A DNA stretch of 19,250 bases, taken from Armatimonadota bacterium (lineage in GTDB: Bacteria; Armatimonadota; Fimbriimonadia; Fimbriimonadales; ATM1). Position numbers and translations under genes: made by a program. Of this stretch, positions 12,622 through 19,250 are shown in pieces (positions within the stretch are counted from its first letter, which is position 1; each line of letters opens with the position of its first letter). The stretch lies in contig JACDEQ010000005.1 in assembly GCA_013816225.1 (NCBI GenBank), positions 1 through 19,250 of the forward strand, given 5' to 3'. Under the pieces are notes generated by a model. The model ran no database searches and had not been told where the DNA came from. It was given only the letters and a program-made list of their open reading frames with translations.

Positions 12622-12636
12622 AAGGGTTTTACCCTT
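12622..12636. other. Small hairpin between the DinB-like and carbonic anhydrase genes
   Basis: AAGGGT-TTT-ACCCTT is a perfect 6-bp inverted repeat with a 3-nt loop in the 15-bp gap. It lacks a T tract and is too small for a strong terminator; it may modulate translation of the downstream GTG start. Confidence 0.3.
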
Positions 12637-13114
12637 AGTGCATCTCTTTGTCGCCGTAGAGGGTCTGAATGTAAGCGATCTGCCCCAAGTGGTAATTGAA
12701 GTTCCACCGCGGGTAATCCATCATCTCGGGCATCGTGAAGTCACGTCCACCATCGTAGGGCAGCCACTTCGTTTCAGCCAATCGCTCGTCCGGCAATTCG
12801 CGCATCAGCGAGAAGAACTTTTCGAGGCGCTCATTGCATTGCTTCTCGCAATCCTCGATCGTCTTCCACCCTGCCTGCATCGCCTTTGCCTCAGCCATCG
12901 CAGCCTCGTCGAAATCGGGCTTCTTGTACTTGTCGGCGAGAAGTTCGACGGCCCACTCGGGGCACATCGCCAATTCTCGGCAAAGGTCGAGCACGGAACG
13001 GCCGTTCTCCAATGGCTTCCATTCCCGTTTGTCGGCGGGGACTGCCTTGGCATATTTGAATGCTTCCTTGGCGCCCTCGCGCGTCACTTCGATCATGTGT
13101 TCTTGAAGTTTCAT
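12635..13114 (-). CDS. DinB-like (DUF664 superfamily) protein
   Basis: 159 aa, all-helical, with a strong Shine-Dalgarno AGGAGG before the ATG. The N-terminal helix (LQEHMIEVTREGAKEAFKYA), the WKPLENGRSVLDLCRELA block and the final NFNYHLGQIAYIQTLYG helix with H142 match the DinB four-helix fold. Of the three histidines that usually bind metal only H142 is clear; the second position carries a Leu-Cys (about 44-45) in place of His and the first may be H6. The group includes thiol-dependent metalloenzymes and many proteins of unknown role. It is the first gene of the run leading to carbonic anhydrase and cdsA and is driven by a near-consensus promoter at 13142-13170. Confidence 0.8.
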   Translation of the reverse strand: MKLQEHMIEVTREGAKEAFKYAKAVPADKREWKPLENGRSVLDLCRELAMCPEWAVELLADKYKKPDFDEAAMAEAKAMQAGWKTIEDCEKQCNERLEKFFSLMRELPDERLAETKWLPYDGGRDFTMPEMMDYPRWNFNYHLGQIAYIQTLYGDKEMH

Positions 13115-13128
13115 AACTTCCTCCTATT

Positions 13129-13145
13129 AACAGTAGACAACAGTA
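13129..13145. repeat. Direct repeat AACAGTA x2 at the DinB-like promoter
   Basis: AACAGTA at 13129-13135 and 13139-13145 with a 10-bp period, between the -10 and the Shine-Dalgarno. One copy overlaps the -10. Such helical phasing suggests a regulator binding site. Confidence 0.4.
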
Positions 13146-13170
13146 TCTCAATCAGAAAGATCGGTGTCAA
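13142..13170 (-). promoter_or_regulatory. Sigma70-type promoter of the DinB > carbonic anhydrase > cdsA run
   Basis: Minus strand: TTGACA (13165-13170), a 17-bp spacer and GATACT (13142-13147). The transcription start would be near 13135, giving a leader of about 20 nt with the AGGAGG Shine-Dalgarno. Confidence 0.75.
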
Positions 13171-13193
13171 GATGCTCTCGGTTAAAATTTCGT

Positions 13194-14114
13194 TTACCCG
13201 TAGGCGATCTCGTTCTGAAGATCGCCGAAGGACTCCACACCGCCGCCCAGGATCGAGTGCACGATGCGTCCCTGGCAATGTACCGAGGCGCCGGGCAAGA
13301 TTACCGAATCTTCGATCTCCGCGCAATCGACGATTGCGCCTTCACCGATGCAAACCGAGCTGCCCACGTCCGCAACAACCGAAGCTCCAGACCCGATCAG
13401 GGTGCCGCCGTTCAACAAAAGCGAAGAGCAGGCGAGAAAAGAGTCGAGCGTTCCCGTGTCGAACCAGCTTCCTTGATACACACACGGCAAAACCTCGTAT
13501 CCCCGCTCGATAAGCATCTGAATCGCGTCGGTGATCTCATACTCACCGCGGACGCTGGGCTTAAGTTCGGCGAGCATGTCCCAAATGGGTGCACGAAAGA
13601 AATAGACCCCAGCCATCGCCAAATTCGATTCCGGCGTCACAGGTTTCTCGACCAGCTTCACAATGCGCCCGCCGTCCACGTTGGCGACCCCGAAACGGCT
13701 CGGATCCTCCACCGGCATCACGAGGTCCAGGTTTGCGCAACCGCTCTCGGAAAAGCGTTGCGCCGCGTCGGTGAGAGGTTCGCTGTAGATGGCATCTCCC
13801 AAATACATCACGAATTCGTCGCCCTCCACAAAGTCGCGAGCGCAAGCCATCGCATGGGCGAGGCCGTTGGGCTCATCCTGCAGCGCGTAGCTCAAACGAA
13901 CACCAACCCCCCTCCCATCGCCCAATGCAGAACGCATCGCCTCCGCGTTTTCGCCTACCACGAGGCAGATGTCCTTAACTCCGATCTCCACAAGCCGATC
14001 GAAGGCGTATTCGAGTGTGGCCCTGTTCGCCAAAGGAAGCAGTGGCTTCGGAATGTGGTGGGTAACGGGGTACAGCCGGCTGCCTTTGCCCGCCGCGAGA
14101 ATGACGCCTTTCAT
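13194..14114 (-). CDS. Sugar-1-phosphate nucleotidyltransferase with left-handed beta-helix tail
   Basis: 306 aa from the ATG at 14114. It joins a sugar-1-phosphate to an NTP, releasing pyrophosphate. The signature GKGSRLYPVTHHIPKPLLPL (9-28) follows MKGVILAA; YLGDAIYSEPL holds the metal-binding Asp, and LVEKPV and GEYEITDAI are further family blocks. From about residue 235 on, hexapeptide-like repeats (GSGASVVADVGSSVCIGEGA, IEDSVILPGASVHCQGRI) indicate a left-handed beta-helix. This fits the long RmlA/StrD-type group (dTDP-glucose pyrophosphorylase-like), but the sugar and base cannot be read from sequence. It is divergent from the lipoprotein gene with a 29-bp gap. The longer ORF to 14309 is not the true start. 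Confidence 0.9.
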   Translation of the reverse strand: MKGVILAAGKGSRLYPVTHHIPKPLLPLANRATLEYAFDRLVEIGVKDICLVVGENAEAMRSALGDGRGVGVRLSYALQDEPNGLAHAMACARDFVEGDEFVMYLGDAIYSEPLTDAAQRFSESGCANLDLVMPVEDPSRFGVANVDGGRIVKLVEKPVTPESNLAMAGVYFFRAPIWDMLAELKPSVRGEYEITDAIQMLIERGYEVLPCVYQGSWFDTGTLDSFLACSSLLLNGGTLIGSGASVVADVGSSVCIGEGAIVDCAEIEDSVILPGASVHCQGRIVHSILGGGVESFGDLQNEIAYG

Positions 14115-14125
14115 GTGATAGGGGG

Positions 14126-14131
14126 TATCTT
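14126..14131 (+). promoter_or_regulatory. Candidate -10 (TATCTT) for the lipoprotein gene
   Basis: GGGTATCTT precedes the ATG at 14144 by 12 bases in the 29-bp divergent gap. The same GGGTATCTT string is found at 15812-15820 before the small membrane protein. The leader would be about 6 nt, without a Shine-Dalgarno. Confidence 0.35.
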
Positions 14132-14143
14132 GAACCCGTCGCG

Positions 14144-15343
14144 ATGGATTGCGCAACTTTTGGGAGATTTGCCCTGGGATGGGCGACCTTAGTTCTCTTG
14201 CTCCTCGGTGGCTGCACGCCGCCCGAGGACAAACCTTTTCCCGATCACACGATCGGATTTTCCGAGCCGAAACCGGACCGTGGCTACGCCCTCTACGTCG
14301 AGGCGGCAAAAGCGGCCGAGCAGGATATTCAAAAACAGATCACGCGCACCATTTGGACGCCTGGCCAGAAGGATTACGCTTTGCAGCACGGGCAGCGGGC
14401 ACTTGAAATCCTCCGAAGCGCCCAGTCCGGACCAGTCACGTACTCCTTCGCGCCTTCGGTCCCGGGAGCGGTTCGCGAGCCTGTTCGCGGTTGGCGGTTT
14501 CTCGGCCGCGTGCTCTGCTGGAGGATCGAGGAAGCCGAGACCGCCGAAAGCCTCGCCAAGGCGACGAACGATTTTATGATCGCAGCGCGCATGGGCGCCG
14601 ACTTGGCCGGTGGTGATGCGCAAAGCGCCGGACTCGGATTCGAGATCGCGCTGGAGGCGGCCAAGCCATTTTGGAAGCGATTCTCGGATATGCCGAACTC
14701 CGAACTCAACCGGGTCTACACCGGCCTGAGTGCGGCCCTCCAAACGCTTCCCGCCGCGGGGGTCACATTGCGGAACGAGCGCGAGACGATGCTTAGGGCA
14801 GTCCAGTGGGTTCAGTCCCTGTACCTGACGGGTGATTTCGATCAAATACGAAAGGCGCTGGGTGACTACGTCGAGCCGACAATCAAGTTCATGAAGGAAA
14901 TGAAGGACGAGCCGCGCGCAAAACAGGTCTCTTTCTTCGAGGGTCTGGCGCAAGAAGCGGAGCAGACTGTGAGGAATCACGTGGCTCTGGCAGCGGCCGG
15001 CGCCAACCGATGGGAGGAACCCGAGGAGCTGACCGGCGAGCGCCCCTGGAAGCGGTTGGCTTCCAGCCTCTTCCAAGGCGGCCAAGCCTTTTTGGAACAG
15101 AGAGCGATTTTCGAAACGGAAATGCGCCTCCTGGCGCTGGACGCAGCGCTCCTGGCAACTGCTAGGCAGGAGGGCAAGGCGCCCGCGGATCTCTTGAAGT
15201 TCCCGAAGTGGCTGCGTACCGATCCTTATTCCGGTCGAGACTTCGTTTATGTTCCGCAAGGGGGCACGTACAAGCTCTACGGCGTAGGGCCGGACGGCAA
15301 AGAGGATGGAGGCGACTCGTCGGACATTACCCTCGGCAGGTAG
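14144..15343 (+). CDS. Hypothetical lipoprotein with pseudopilin-like C-terminal motif
   Basis: 399 aa. A signal peptide with hydrophobic core (LGWATLVLLLLGG) ends in the lipobox LGGC at 21-24, so C24 is the lipidated residue after cleavage by Lsp. The body is helical and acidic, rich in Ala-Glu-Lys. The last 40 residues (LRTDPYSGRDFVYVPQGGTY and KLYGVGPDGKEDGGDSSDI) resemble the calcium-binding end of GspG-type pseudopilins and many planctomycete/armatimonad secreted proteins. There is no N-terminal pilin helix, so it is not itself a pilin. It is 8 bp before the MOSC gene. I do not recognise the family; the role is unknown. Confidence 0.75.
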   Translation: MDCATFGRFALGWATLVLLLLGGCTPPEDKPFPDHTIGFSEPKPDRGYALYVEAAKAAEQDIQKQITRTIWTPGQKDYALQHGQRALEILRSAQSGPVTYSFAPSVPGAVREPVRGWRFLGRVLCWRIEEAETAESLAKATNDFMIAARMGADLAGGDAQSAGLGFEIALEAAKPFWKRFSDMPNSELNRVYTGLSAALQTLPAAGVTLRNERETMLRAVQWVQSLYLTGDFDQIRKALGDYVEPTIKFMKEMKDEPRAKQVSFFEGLAQEAEQTVRNHVALAAAGANRWEEPEELTGERPWKRLASSLFQGGQAFLEQRAIFETEMRLLALDAALLATARQEGKAPADLLKFPKWLRTDPYSGRDFVYVPQGGTYKLYGVGPDGKEDGGDSSDITLGR

Positions 15344-15351
15344 ACTCGGCC

Positions 15352-15783
15352 ATGCGCGGAAGCGTCATTGAAGTTCGGATGAAAATTTCCGGCGTAGAAG
15401 GGCCGACGACCACGGCAGAGCGCCTAGACCTTTCGACAAAGGGCGGAATCTTGGGAGGCGAGAGGTACGAAGACGACCGCCAGGTCCTACTCCTCGATCG
15501 GTCCACCTTGGAGGCGTTCGGCTACGAGCCGGGCATGCTCCGGGAACAAATCCTGGTCGATCTGCCGTCGTTGCAAAGCCTCGTTCCCGGCACAAAGATG
15601 AAGGTCGGCACGGCGGAGCTCGAAGTAACGTCCGATTGCGCGCCCTGTCGAACGATGGCTGGCTATGTGGTAGAGAAGGGCCCTTCGTTCGTCAATAAGA
15701 TGATGGGCCGTCGTGGAATGTTGGCGAAGGTCATCCAAGACGGAGCTGTATCGTCGGGTGATGCCGTCGAAGTCATCGACTAA
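15352..15783 (+). CDS. MOSC-domain protein
   Basis: 143 aa. MOSC domains (from molybdenum cofactor sulfurase C-termini) bind molybdenum cofactor or transfer sulfur. The blocks GGILGGERYEDDRQVLLLDR (31-50) and LVPGTKMKVGTAELEVT, then SDCAPCRTM with C96 and C99, fit a stand-alone YiiM-like/MOSC protein. The conserved cysteine of the family is one of C96/C99. The start ATG at 15352 is 8 bp after the lipoprotein stop, so the two are probably cotranscribed. There is no molybdenum cofactor gene in the window and the substrate is unknown. Confidence 0.85.
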   Translation: MRGSVIEVRMKISGVEGPTTTAERLDLSTKGGILGGERYEDDRQVLLLDRSTLEAFGYEPGMLREQILVDLPSLQSLVPGTKMKVGTAELEVTSDCAPCRTMAGYVVEKGPSFVNKMMGRRGMLAKVIQDGAVSSGDAVEVID

Positions 15784-15814
15784 GCAGTTCAAGGCTTCGA
15801 CGAGAACGAACGGG

Positions 15815-15820
15815 TATCTT
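15815..15820 (+). promoter_or_regulatory. Candidate -10 (TATCTT) for the small membrane protein
   Basis: GGGTATCTT (15812-15820) is identical to the string before the lipoprotein gene. It is 30 nt from the TTG start at 15851. No convincing -35. Confidence 0.3.
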
Positions 15821-15850
15821 ACGCACCGCAAGGGCCAACAGGAATGACGA

Positions 15851-16195
15851 TTGGATAACACAGACACGGCTTACGAGACCGAGGGCGTAGCGCCGCAGAT
15901 CGAACCCGTCAAGCACACCGACTGGTTCGGCGTCGTGCTCGGGGCGCTCATCTTTCTATTCGGCATCGGCCTACTCGTGTTCACATTCTTGGAGGCCGCC
16001 AAGATGTTCGCGATTCCTGCAAAGGATGCACTCGGCGCCAAAAAGGACATAACTGAAATAGGCGTCTCCTTCGGCCATGTCCTGCTACGCATCGGCCTTT
16101 TGCTCGTGATGAGCATCGTCGGATCGATCGTCAGCGGCAAGGGAATTCGCATGTATCTGGCCGCGCGCGCCCGCACCCCGATCGATCACCGCTAA
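15851..16195 (+). CDS. Small membrane protein with two transmembrane helices
   Basis: 114 aa from a TTG at 15851, preceded by AGGAATGA. An acidic N-terminus (about 1-25) is followed by a helix WFGVVLGALIFLFGIGLLVF (25-44) and a second hydrophobic stretch (about 76-97, HVLLRIGLLLVMSIVGSIVS), ending in a positively charged tail (RMYLAARARTPIDHR). The loop between has lysines. Family not recognised. It is convergent with the M50 protease gene; the stop codons overlap by 4 bp (16192-16195). Confidence 0.75.
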   Translation: MDNTDTAYETEGVAPQIEPVKHTDWFGVVLGALIFLFGIGLLVFTFLEAAKMFAIPAKDALGAKKDITEIGVSFGHVLLRIGLLLVMSIVGSIVSGKGIRMYLAARARTPIDHR

Positions 16196-17280
16196 CGGCC
16201 AGAGCGAGCCTGTTCGAGCATCATGAATTCTGTCAGGCTTTCGACGGTCAGCAGGCCGACGAGTTTTTCATGGTCCAAAACGATCACCGGCGACTTGTCG
16301 TCCCGCGTGAACGATTCGAATGCGTCTTCGAGTGGATCGGACGGCGCCATCTTCCGGAAGTCACGGTGCATATAAGCGGCTACGTATTCGTCCGAGCCGT
16401 CACCCGAAAGGCCCCGAATAATGTCCTCCCTGGTGAGGACGCCAAGGATATCTTCGCCCCAGACAACCGGAAAGTCGCGTTGCGAGCTTTGCATGAGCAA
16501 ACTCGCCGCTCTGCCGAGCGTTTCACCGCTGCCGATCACCGAAAATTGCGTGATCATCGCGTCTGCCACTCGTTTCTGAGCCACGAGCGAATAGCCGACC
16601 GAGGATGCGACTTCTTGGGATGCTCCCATGAATACGAAGAAAGCGATCAAAAGCAAAAAGATGTTCCCGCTCGTCAGCCCGTAAATAGCCACTCCGAAAG
16701 CGAAAGTCTGTCCAACGGTCGCGGCGATTTTGGTTGCTCTGCTCTCGCTCATTCGCATCGCGAGAACCGACCTAAGAACCCTGCCACCGTCCATGGGAAG
16801 GGCCGGAATCATGTTGAAGAGCGGCAATGCGACATTGGCAAGATACAAACCCCGTAGAAACGGTTCCCGCTCGACCGAAAAATTTAGTGCCGGCAAGGCG
16901 CCGTATTGGTAGTACACGAAAGGCAGCAGAATCAGGGCAATCACCACATTCACCGCTGGCCCCGCGAGCGCGATCCAAAACTCCTGAGCTGGTTTTGGTC
17001 GGCCCTCGATATAAGCAATCCCCCCGATCAAATAGAGGGTTATCTCTCTAGTTCGAATCCCGTACCTCTTCGCCACGAGCGCGTGCCCCAATTCGTGCAG
17101 CACCACACAAACAAAGATCGCGGGAATGAGTGCGATCAGCTGCGGCGAATTTGTTTTGTTCGCCTCGATCGCGACGAAGACGATGAACAGCAGAAACGTG
17201 AAGTGCAGGCGGATCGGAATACCGGCAACCATAGCAATGCGAATAGCCCCGCCGCCGCTCTTCTGCTTTTGTTGGCTCAT
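16192..17280 (-). CDS. M50-family site-2-type metalloprotease with two CBS domains
   Basis: 362 aa. Intramembrane zinc protease of the SpoIVFB/Rip type. The zinc site is HELGH (62-66) and D164 in NMIPALPMDGG (156-166). About six transmembrane segments cover residues 15-230. The C-terminal 120 residues are a pair of CBS domains (about 240-300 and 305-358) that commonly bind adenine nucleotides and regulate the protease. Family members release membrane-tethered sigma factors or act on signal-peptide remnants; the substrate here is unknown. The start is ATG at 17280. Divergent from the GNAT gene, with a 24-bp AT-rich gap that must hold both promoters. Confidence 0.93.
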   Translation of the reverse strand: MSQQKQKSGGGAIRIAMVAGIPIRLHFTFLLFIVFVAIEANKTNSPQLIALIPAIFVCVVLHELGHALVAKRYGIRTREITLYLIGGIAYIEGRPKPAQEFWIALAGPAVNVVIALILLPFVYYQYGALPALNFSVEREPFLRGLYLANVALPLFNMIPALPMDGGRVLRSVLAMRMSESRATKIAATVGQTFAFGVAIYGLTSGNIFLLLIAFFVFMGASQEVASSVGYSLVAQKRVADAMITQFSVIGSGETLGRAASLLMQSSQRDFPVVWGEDILGVLTREDIIRGLSGDGSDEYVAAYMHRDFRKMAPSDPLEDAFESFTRDDKSPVIVLDHEKLVGLLTVESLTEFMMLEQARSGR

Positions 17281-17304
17281 TTGTAGCTATATTTTCCGAT
17301 TTGC

Positions 17305-18129
17305 TTGCAGGAAAGGCTGGACTTGTCGCGAAGGCTATGTTGCGAGAATGCTCCCGAGATGTGCAGTACCTTACCCAGGAACACTGAAGACTTGACCGAC
17401 GTCGAAGCCTTGAGGGAAAACGTGGGTGAAACGTACATCTCGCTTGGACGCAATGCCCCGGGGGCAAAAGTGGCGCAAACCGATTCGATGTGGTCGTGCT
17501 CGAGTCGGTTTGCGCACCCGATCGGCAACTTTGCGGCGCACTTTAGATTGTCTCCACGCGAGCTCGGGCACGTCGTTTCGATCGCCGAGGCAAAGCCACA
17601 TTTTCGTGCCTACGTGATGGACGGAGACCTGCCGGTGAATCTTGGAAAACAGTTGGAGAAAGCCGGCCTAAAGCCGAGGTACGCGCTCGTCGGCATGGTT
17701 GCGGGAATGCGCACTGAACCCGGTCACCCGGTCCTCGAAAGAGACTTATCGAAGGATCGCGTCGAGGTTACGTCGAAGTTTGTCTCGGACACTTTCTTTT
17801 GGCGAAGCGACCGCGGCACGAAACGCTCACTCGCGACCTTGCTGGCGGCTTCGGCAGACACTCAGGAGTTTTACAGCTTGAGCGACGCGAGCGGCACGGT
17901 GGCCGCTGCGGCGCTGAGTATCACGGGCGGGGTCGCCGGGCTCTATAATCTTTGCGTTAGGCTGGATCGACGGTCCGCCGGAATCGGATCGAGCGCCGTT
18001 TCGCAGATGATCCGCCTCGCAGCGCAGCGAAAGTTGCGTCTCGTTCTTCAGTGCGAGGACTCGTTGGCGTCGTGGTATTCCGCGCTAGGCTTCGAAAAGG
18101 GAGCGGAACTTGTCGCTTACTCGTTATAA
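17305..18129 (+). CDS. GNAT-family N-acetyltransferase
   Basis: 274 aa from a TTG at 17305; an ATG at 17359 (codon 19) is the alternative start and gives 256 aa. The C-terminal half (about 150-274) is the GNAT fold: a strand with AGLYNLCVRLDRRSAGIGSS (the R-x-x-G-I-G acetyl-CoA loop), SQMIRLAAQRKLRLVLQCED and SLASWYSALGFEKGAELVAYSL, the last being the standard end of the family. The N-terminal half is a less conserved domain, probably a second degenerate GNAT module. It transfers acetyl to an unknown amine. TATATT/TATTTT at 17288-17294 lies a few bases before the TTG, so a very short leader is expected. Stop codon overlaps the -10 of the prepilin gene. Confidence 0.85.
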   Translation: MQERLDLSRRLCCENAPEMCSTLPRNTEDLTDVEALRENVGETYISLGRNAPGAKVAQTDSMWSCSSRFAHPIGNFAAHFRLSPRELGHVVSIAEAKPHFRAYVMDGDLPVNLGKQLEKAGLKPRYALVGMVAGMRTEPGHPVLERDLSKDRVEVTSKFVSDTFFWRSDRGTKRSLATLLAASADTQEFYSLSDASGTVAAAALSITGGVAGLYNLCVRLDRRSAGIGSSAVSQMIRLAAQRKLRLVLQCEDSLASWYSALGFEKGAELVAYSL

Positions 18130-18130
18130 T
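18125..18130 (+). promoter_or_regulatory. Candidate -10 box (TATAAT) overlapping the GNAT stop codon
   Basis: Perfect TATAAT over the TAA at 18127-18129. The prepilin start is 60 nt downstream, and no -35 of good quality is found, so it is tentative. The Shine-Dalgarno AGGTGA is at 18177-18182. Confidence 0.35.
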
Positions 18131-18189
18131 GAGTATGCGGTGATCGTTCGGTCAACGAAGGTCTCCAGACTTAATGCAGGTGATAGGCA

Positions 18190-19062
18190 TTGAATAAAAG
18201 GCAAGATGTTGGCTTCACGTTGGTGGAATTGCTCGTGGTGTGTGCAATTCTGTCCGTTCTTGCCGCCATCCTCTTTCCGGTGATCCGCACCGCTACAGCC
18301 GCAGCGCGTAATCGACAGTGCCTAAACAATTTCGCCCAGGTGGGCGCCGCGCTCGCGCTTTACCAAGGCGACTACGACGATACGGTTCCGCCCGTAAATT
18401 ATCGCAAGGCTAGCACGAGTTCTTCCGAAGAGGATCGGAGTTGGGTTCAAACCCTCCTTCCTTATGCCGGCGACTTCGCGCTGTTCCAATGCCCTTCCGA
18501 TACCGGACGCCTCGGAATAACGGAGAGATCTACTGTGACCACTGGCGGTTGGAAGAACTACTACAACGCCTCACTTCGATCGAACCTGGGCTACAACTTT
18601 ATCTATCTAAGCCCGCTCATTGAGGACCAGGCAGGAAACTGGAACGCTTTTCCGGCGAGCGGCTCGCAGATCGCCAATGAATCGAGTACGATCGCCTTCA
18701 TCGATTCGGTTTGGGACCGAACCGTATCCGGACAACCTTATGGGGGAGGAAGCTGGGTCGTCGTTCCGCCATGCCGATATATAGATACGCCCTCCGGTGC
18801 CTATGACACTTTCGGCATACCAGGGAACTCTCGCTCCTACTTCGGCTTTAGCCCCCCGGGTTGGCAGCCGTCGAGTTCGACTTCCTGGCTCGTTTACGGT
18901 GGTGCCTGGCCTTGGCATAGGAATCGGTTCACAATTCTGTACGCCGACGGCCGGGCGGCTTCCGTTAACCTGCCGCTCCTTGTGCAAGGATGCGCATTTG
19001 CTCCGCATTGGCGTGGCCGGATCCAGTCGACGACCGACTACCTTTGGGATCTTCAAGACTAA
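18190..19062 (+). CDS. Prepilin-type N-methylation protein with H-X9-DG motif
   Basis: 290 aa from a TTG at 18190 (AGGTGA Shine-Dalgarno). The N-terminus has the type IV prepilin site: cleavage after G8, F9 as the methylated residue, GFTLVELLVVCAILSVLAAI as the hydrophobic helix with the conserved Glu at +5. C-terminal HRNRFTILYADG is an H-X9-DG motif, the signature of the prepilin-like family seen in Planctomycetota and Armatimonadota. The middle is rich in Tyr, Ser, Gly and Trp and is probably a beta-rich globular head. These proteins are exported by a type II/IV pilus-like machinery; their role is not known in most hosts. The next gene overlaps as TAATG. The GNAT gene precedes it by 60 bp. 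Confidence 0.93.
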   Translation: MNKRQDVGFTLVELLVVCAILSVLAAILFPVIRTATAAARNRQCLNNFAQVGAALALYQGDYDDTVPPVNYRKASTSSSEEDRSWVQTLLPYAGDFALFQCPSDTGRLGITERSTVTTGGWKNYYNASLRSNLGYNFIYLSPLIEDQAGNWNAFPASGSQIANESSTIAFIDSVWDRTVSGQPYGGGSWVVVPPCRYIDTPSGAYDTFGIPGNSRSYFGFSPPGWQPSSSTSWLVYGGAWPWHRNRFTILYADGRAASVNLPLLVQGCAFAPHWRGRIQSTTDYLWDLQD

Positions 19063-19250
19063 TGGCTTCTCGCCGAACAACTGCGTGGATAGCCCTTAGC
19101 ATGATTATCCTGTCGGCGCTTGCTATCTTAGTTTGGTTCATCAATTCCGTCGAGCCGTTGCCGCGCGTAGATTATCCGGAGTCGCAGGACAGCCAGATCG
19201 TTCCATCAGACGGTCAGGTAAAGATCAAGGACACCGTTTCACCTTACAAG
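19062..19250 (+). CDS. Membrane-anchored hypothetical protein, N-terminal part (runs off right edge)
   Basis: The ATG at 19062 overlaps the prepilin stop by one base (TAATG), implying coupled translation. 63 codons are visible. A basic N-terminus (MASRRTT) and a single hydrophobic helix (AWIALSMIILSALAILVWFI) are followed by an acidic, proline-containing extracytoplasmic segment (EPLPRVDYPESQDSQIVPSD). It looks like a signal-anchored protein working with the preceding prepilin-like protein. The rest is outside the window, so no family can be assigned. Confidence 0.7.
   Translation, partial: MASRRTTAWIALSMIILSALAILVWFINSVEPLPRVDYPESQDSQIVPSDGQVKIKDTVSPYK

Noticed and set aside
14189..15259. 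356-codon minus-strand ORF opposite the lipoprotein gene
   Set aside because: The plus-strand frame has a signal peptide with lipobox and is followed by MOSC at 8 bp; the minus frame has no recognisable domain and starts without a Shine-Dalgarno.

Overview
This 19.25 kb window is a chromosomal stretch from a moderately GC-rich bacterium, most likely a member of the Armatimonadota (Fimbriimonadia-like), with Planctomycetota as the main alternative. The pointers are a prepilin-type protein with an H-X9-DG C-terminal motif, a lipoprotein with a similar 'GPDGKxDGG' tail, frequent TTG starts, short heptamer tandem repeats, and a MerR/von Willebrand A pair. No single marker fixes the phylum, so this is an inference.

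Left part (1-6.7 kb): two weakly supported minus-strand ORFs at the edge; a MerR-like regulator followed by a VWA-domain protein, with a shared 9-bp motif in both promoters that suggests autoregulation; a decayed ankyrin-repeat gene; valS; and an ABC-2 type ATPase (NatA/COG4586-like).

Centre (6,752-9,798): a complete 3,047-bp IS1595-family (ISXO2-like transposase) element. It has 23-bp perfect terminal inverted repeats and an 8-bp target duplication (CAATGTTT). It carries passenger genes: a compact C5-cytosine methyltransferase overlapping a winged-helix/HNH nuclease (a probable restriction-modification pair), a small ribbon-helix-helix-like protein, and a 58-aa ORF coupled to the transposase by ATGA. 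The target is a canonical 16-bp parS site, TGTTTCACGTGAAACA. Because of the target duplication, one intact parS survives at the right edge of the element, in the promoter of the next gene.

Right part (9.8-19.25 kb): a PDZ/radical-SAM/DUF512 protein; a minus-strand operon DinB-like protein > beta-carbonic anhydrase > cdsA with TGATG coupling between the last two; a sugar-phosphate nucleotidyltransferase divergent from a lipoprotein-MOSC pair; a small two-helix membrane protein; an M50 site-2-type protease with CBS domains divergent from a GNAT acetyltransferase; and a prepilin-like gene coupled by TAATG to a membrane-anchored gene that runs off the end.

Several genes (MerR, the ABC ATPase, the transposase, DUF512) have a -10-like hexamer 6-7 nt before the start codon and no Shine-Dalgarno, which is the layout expected for leaderless mRNAs. 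Others (VWA, valS, DinB, RHH, prepilin) have clear Shine-Dalgarno sequences, so both modes seem to be used. Genes are tightly packed; the longest stretch without a CDS is about 260 bases (8352-8610), inside the element, and it holds a terminator and a structured segment.
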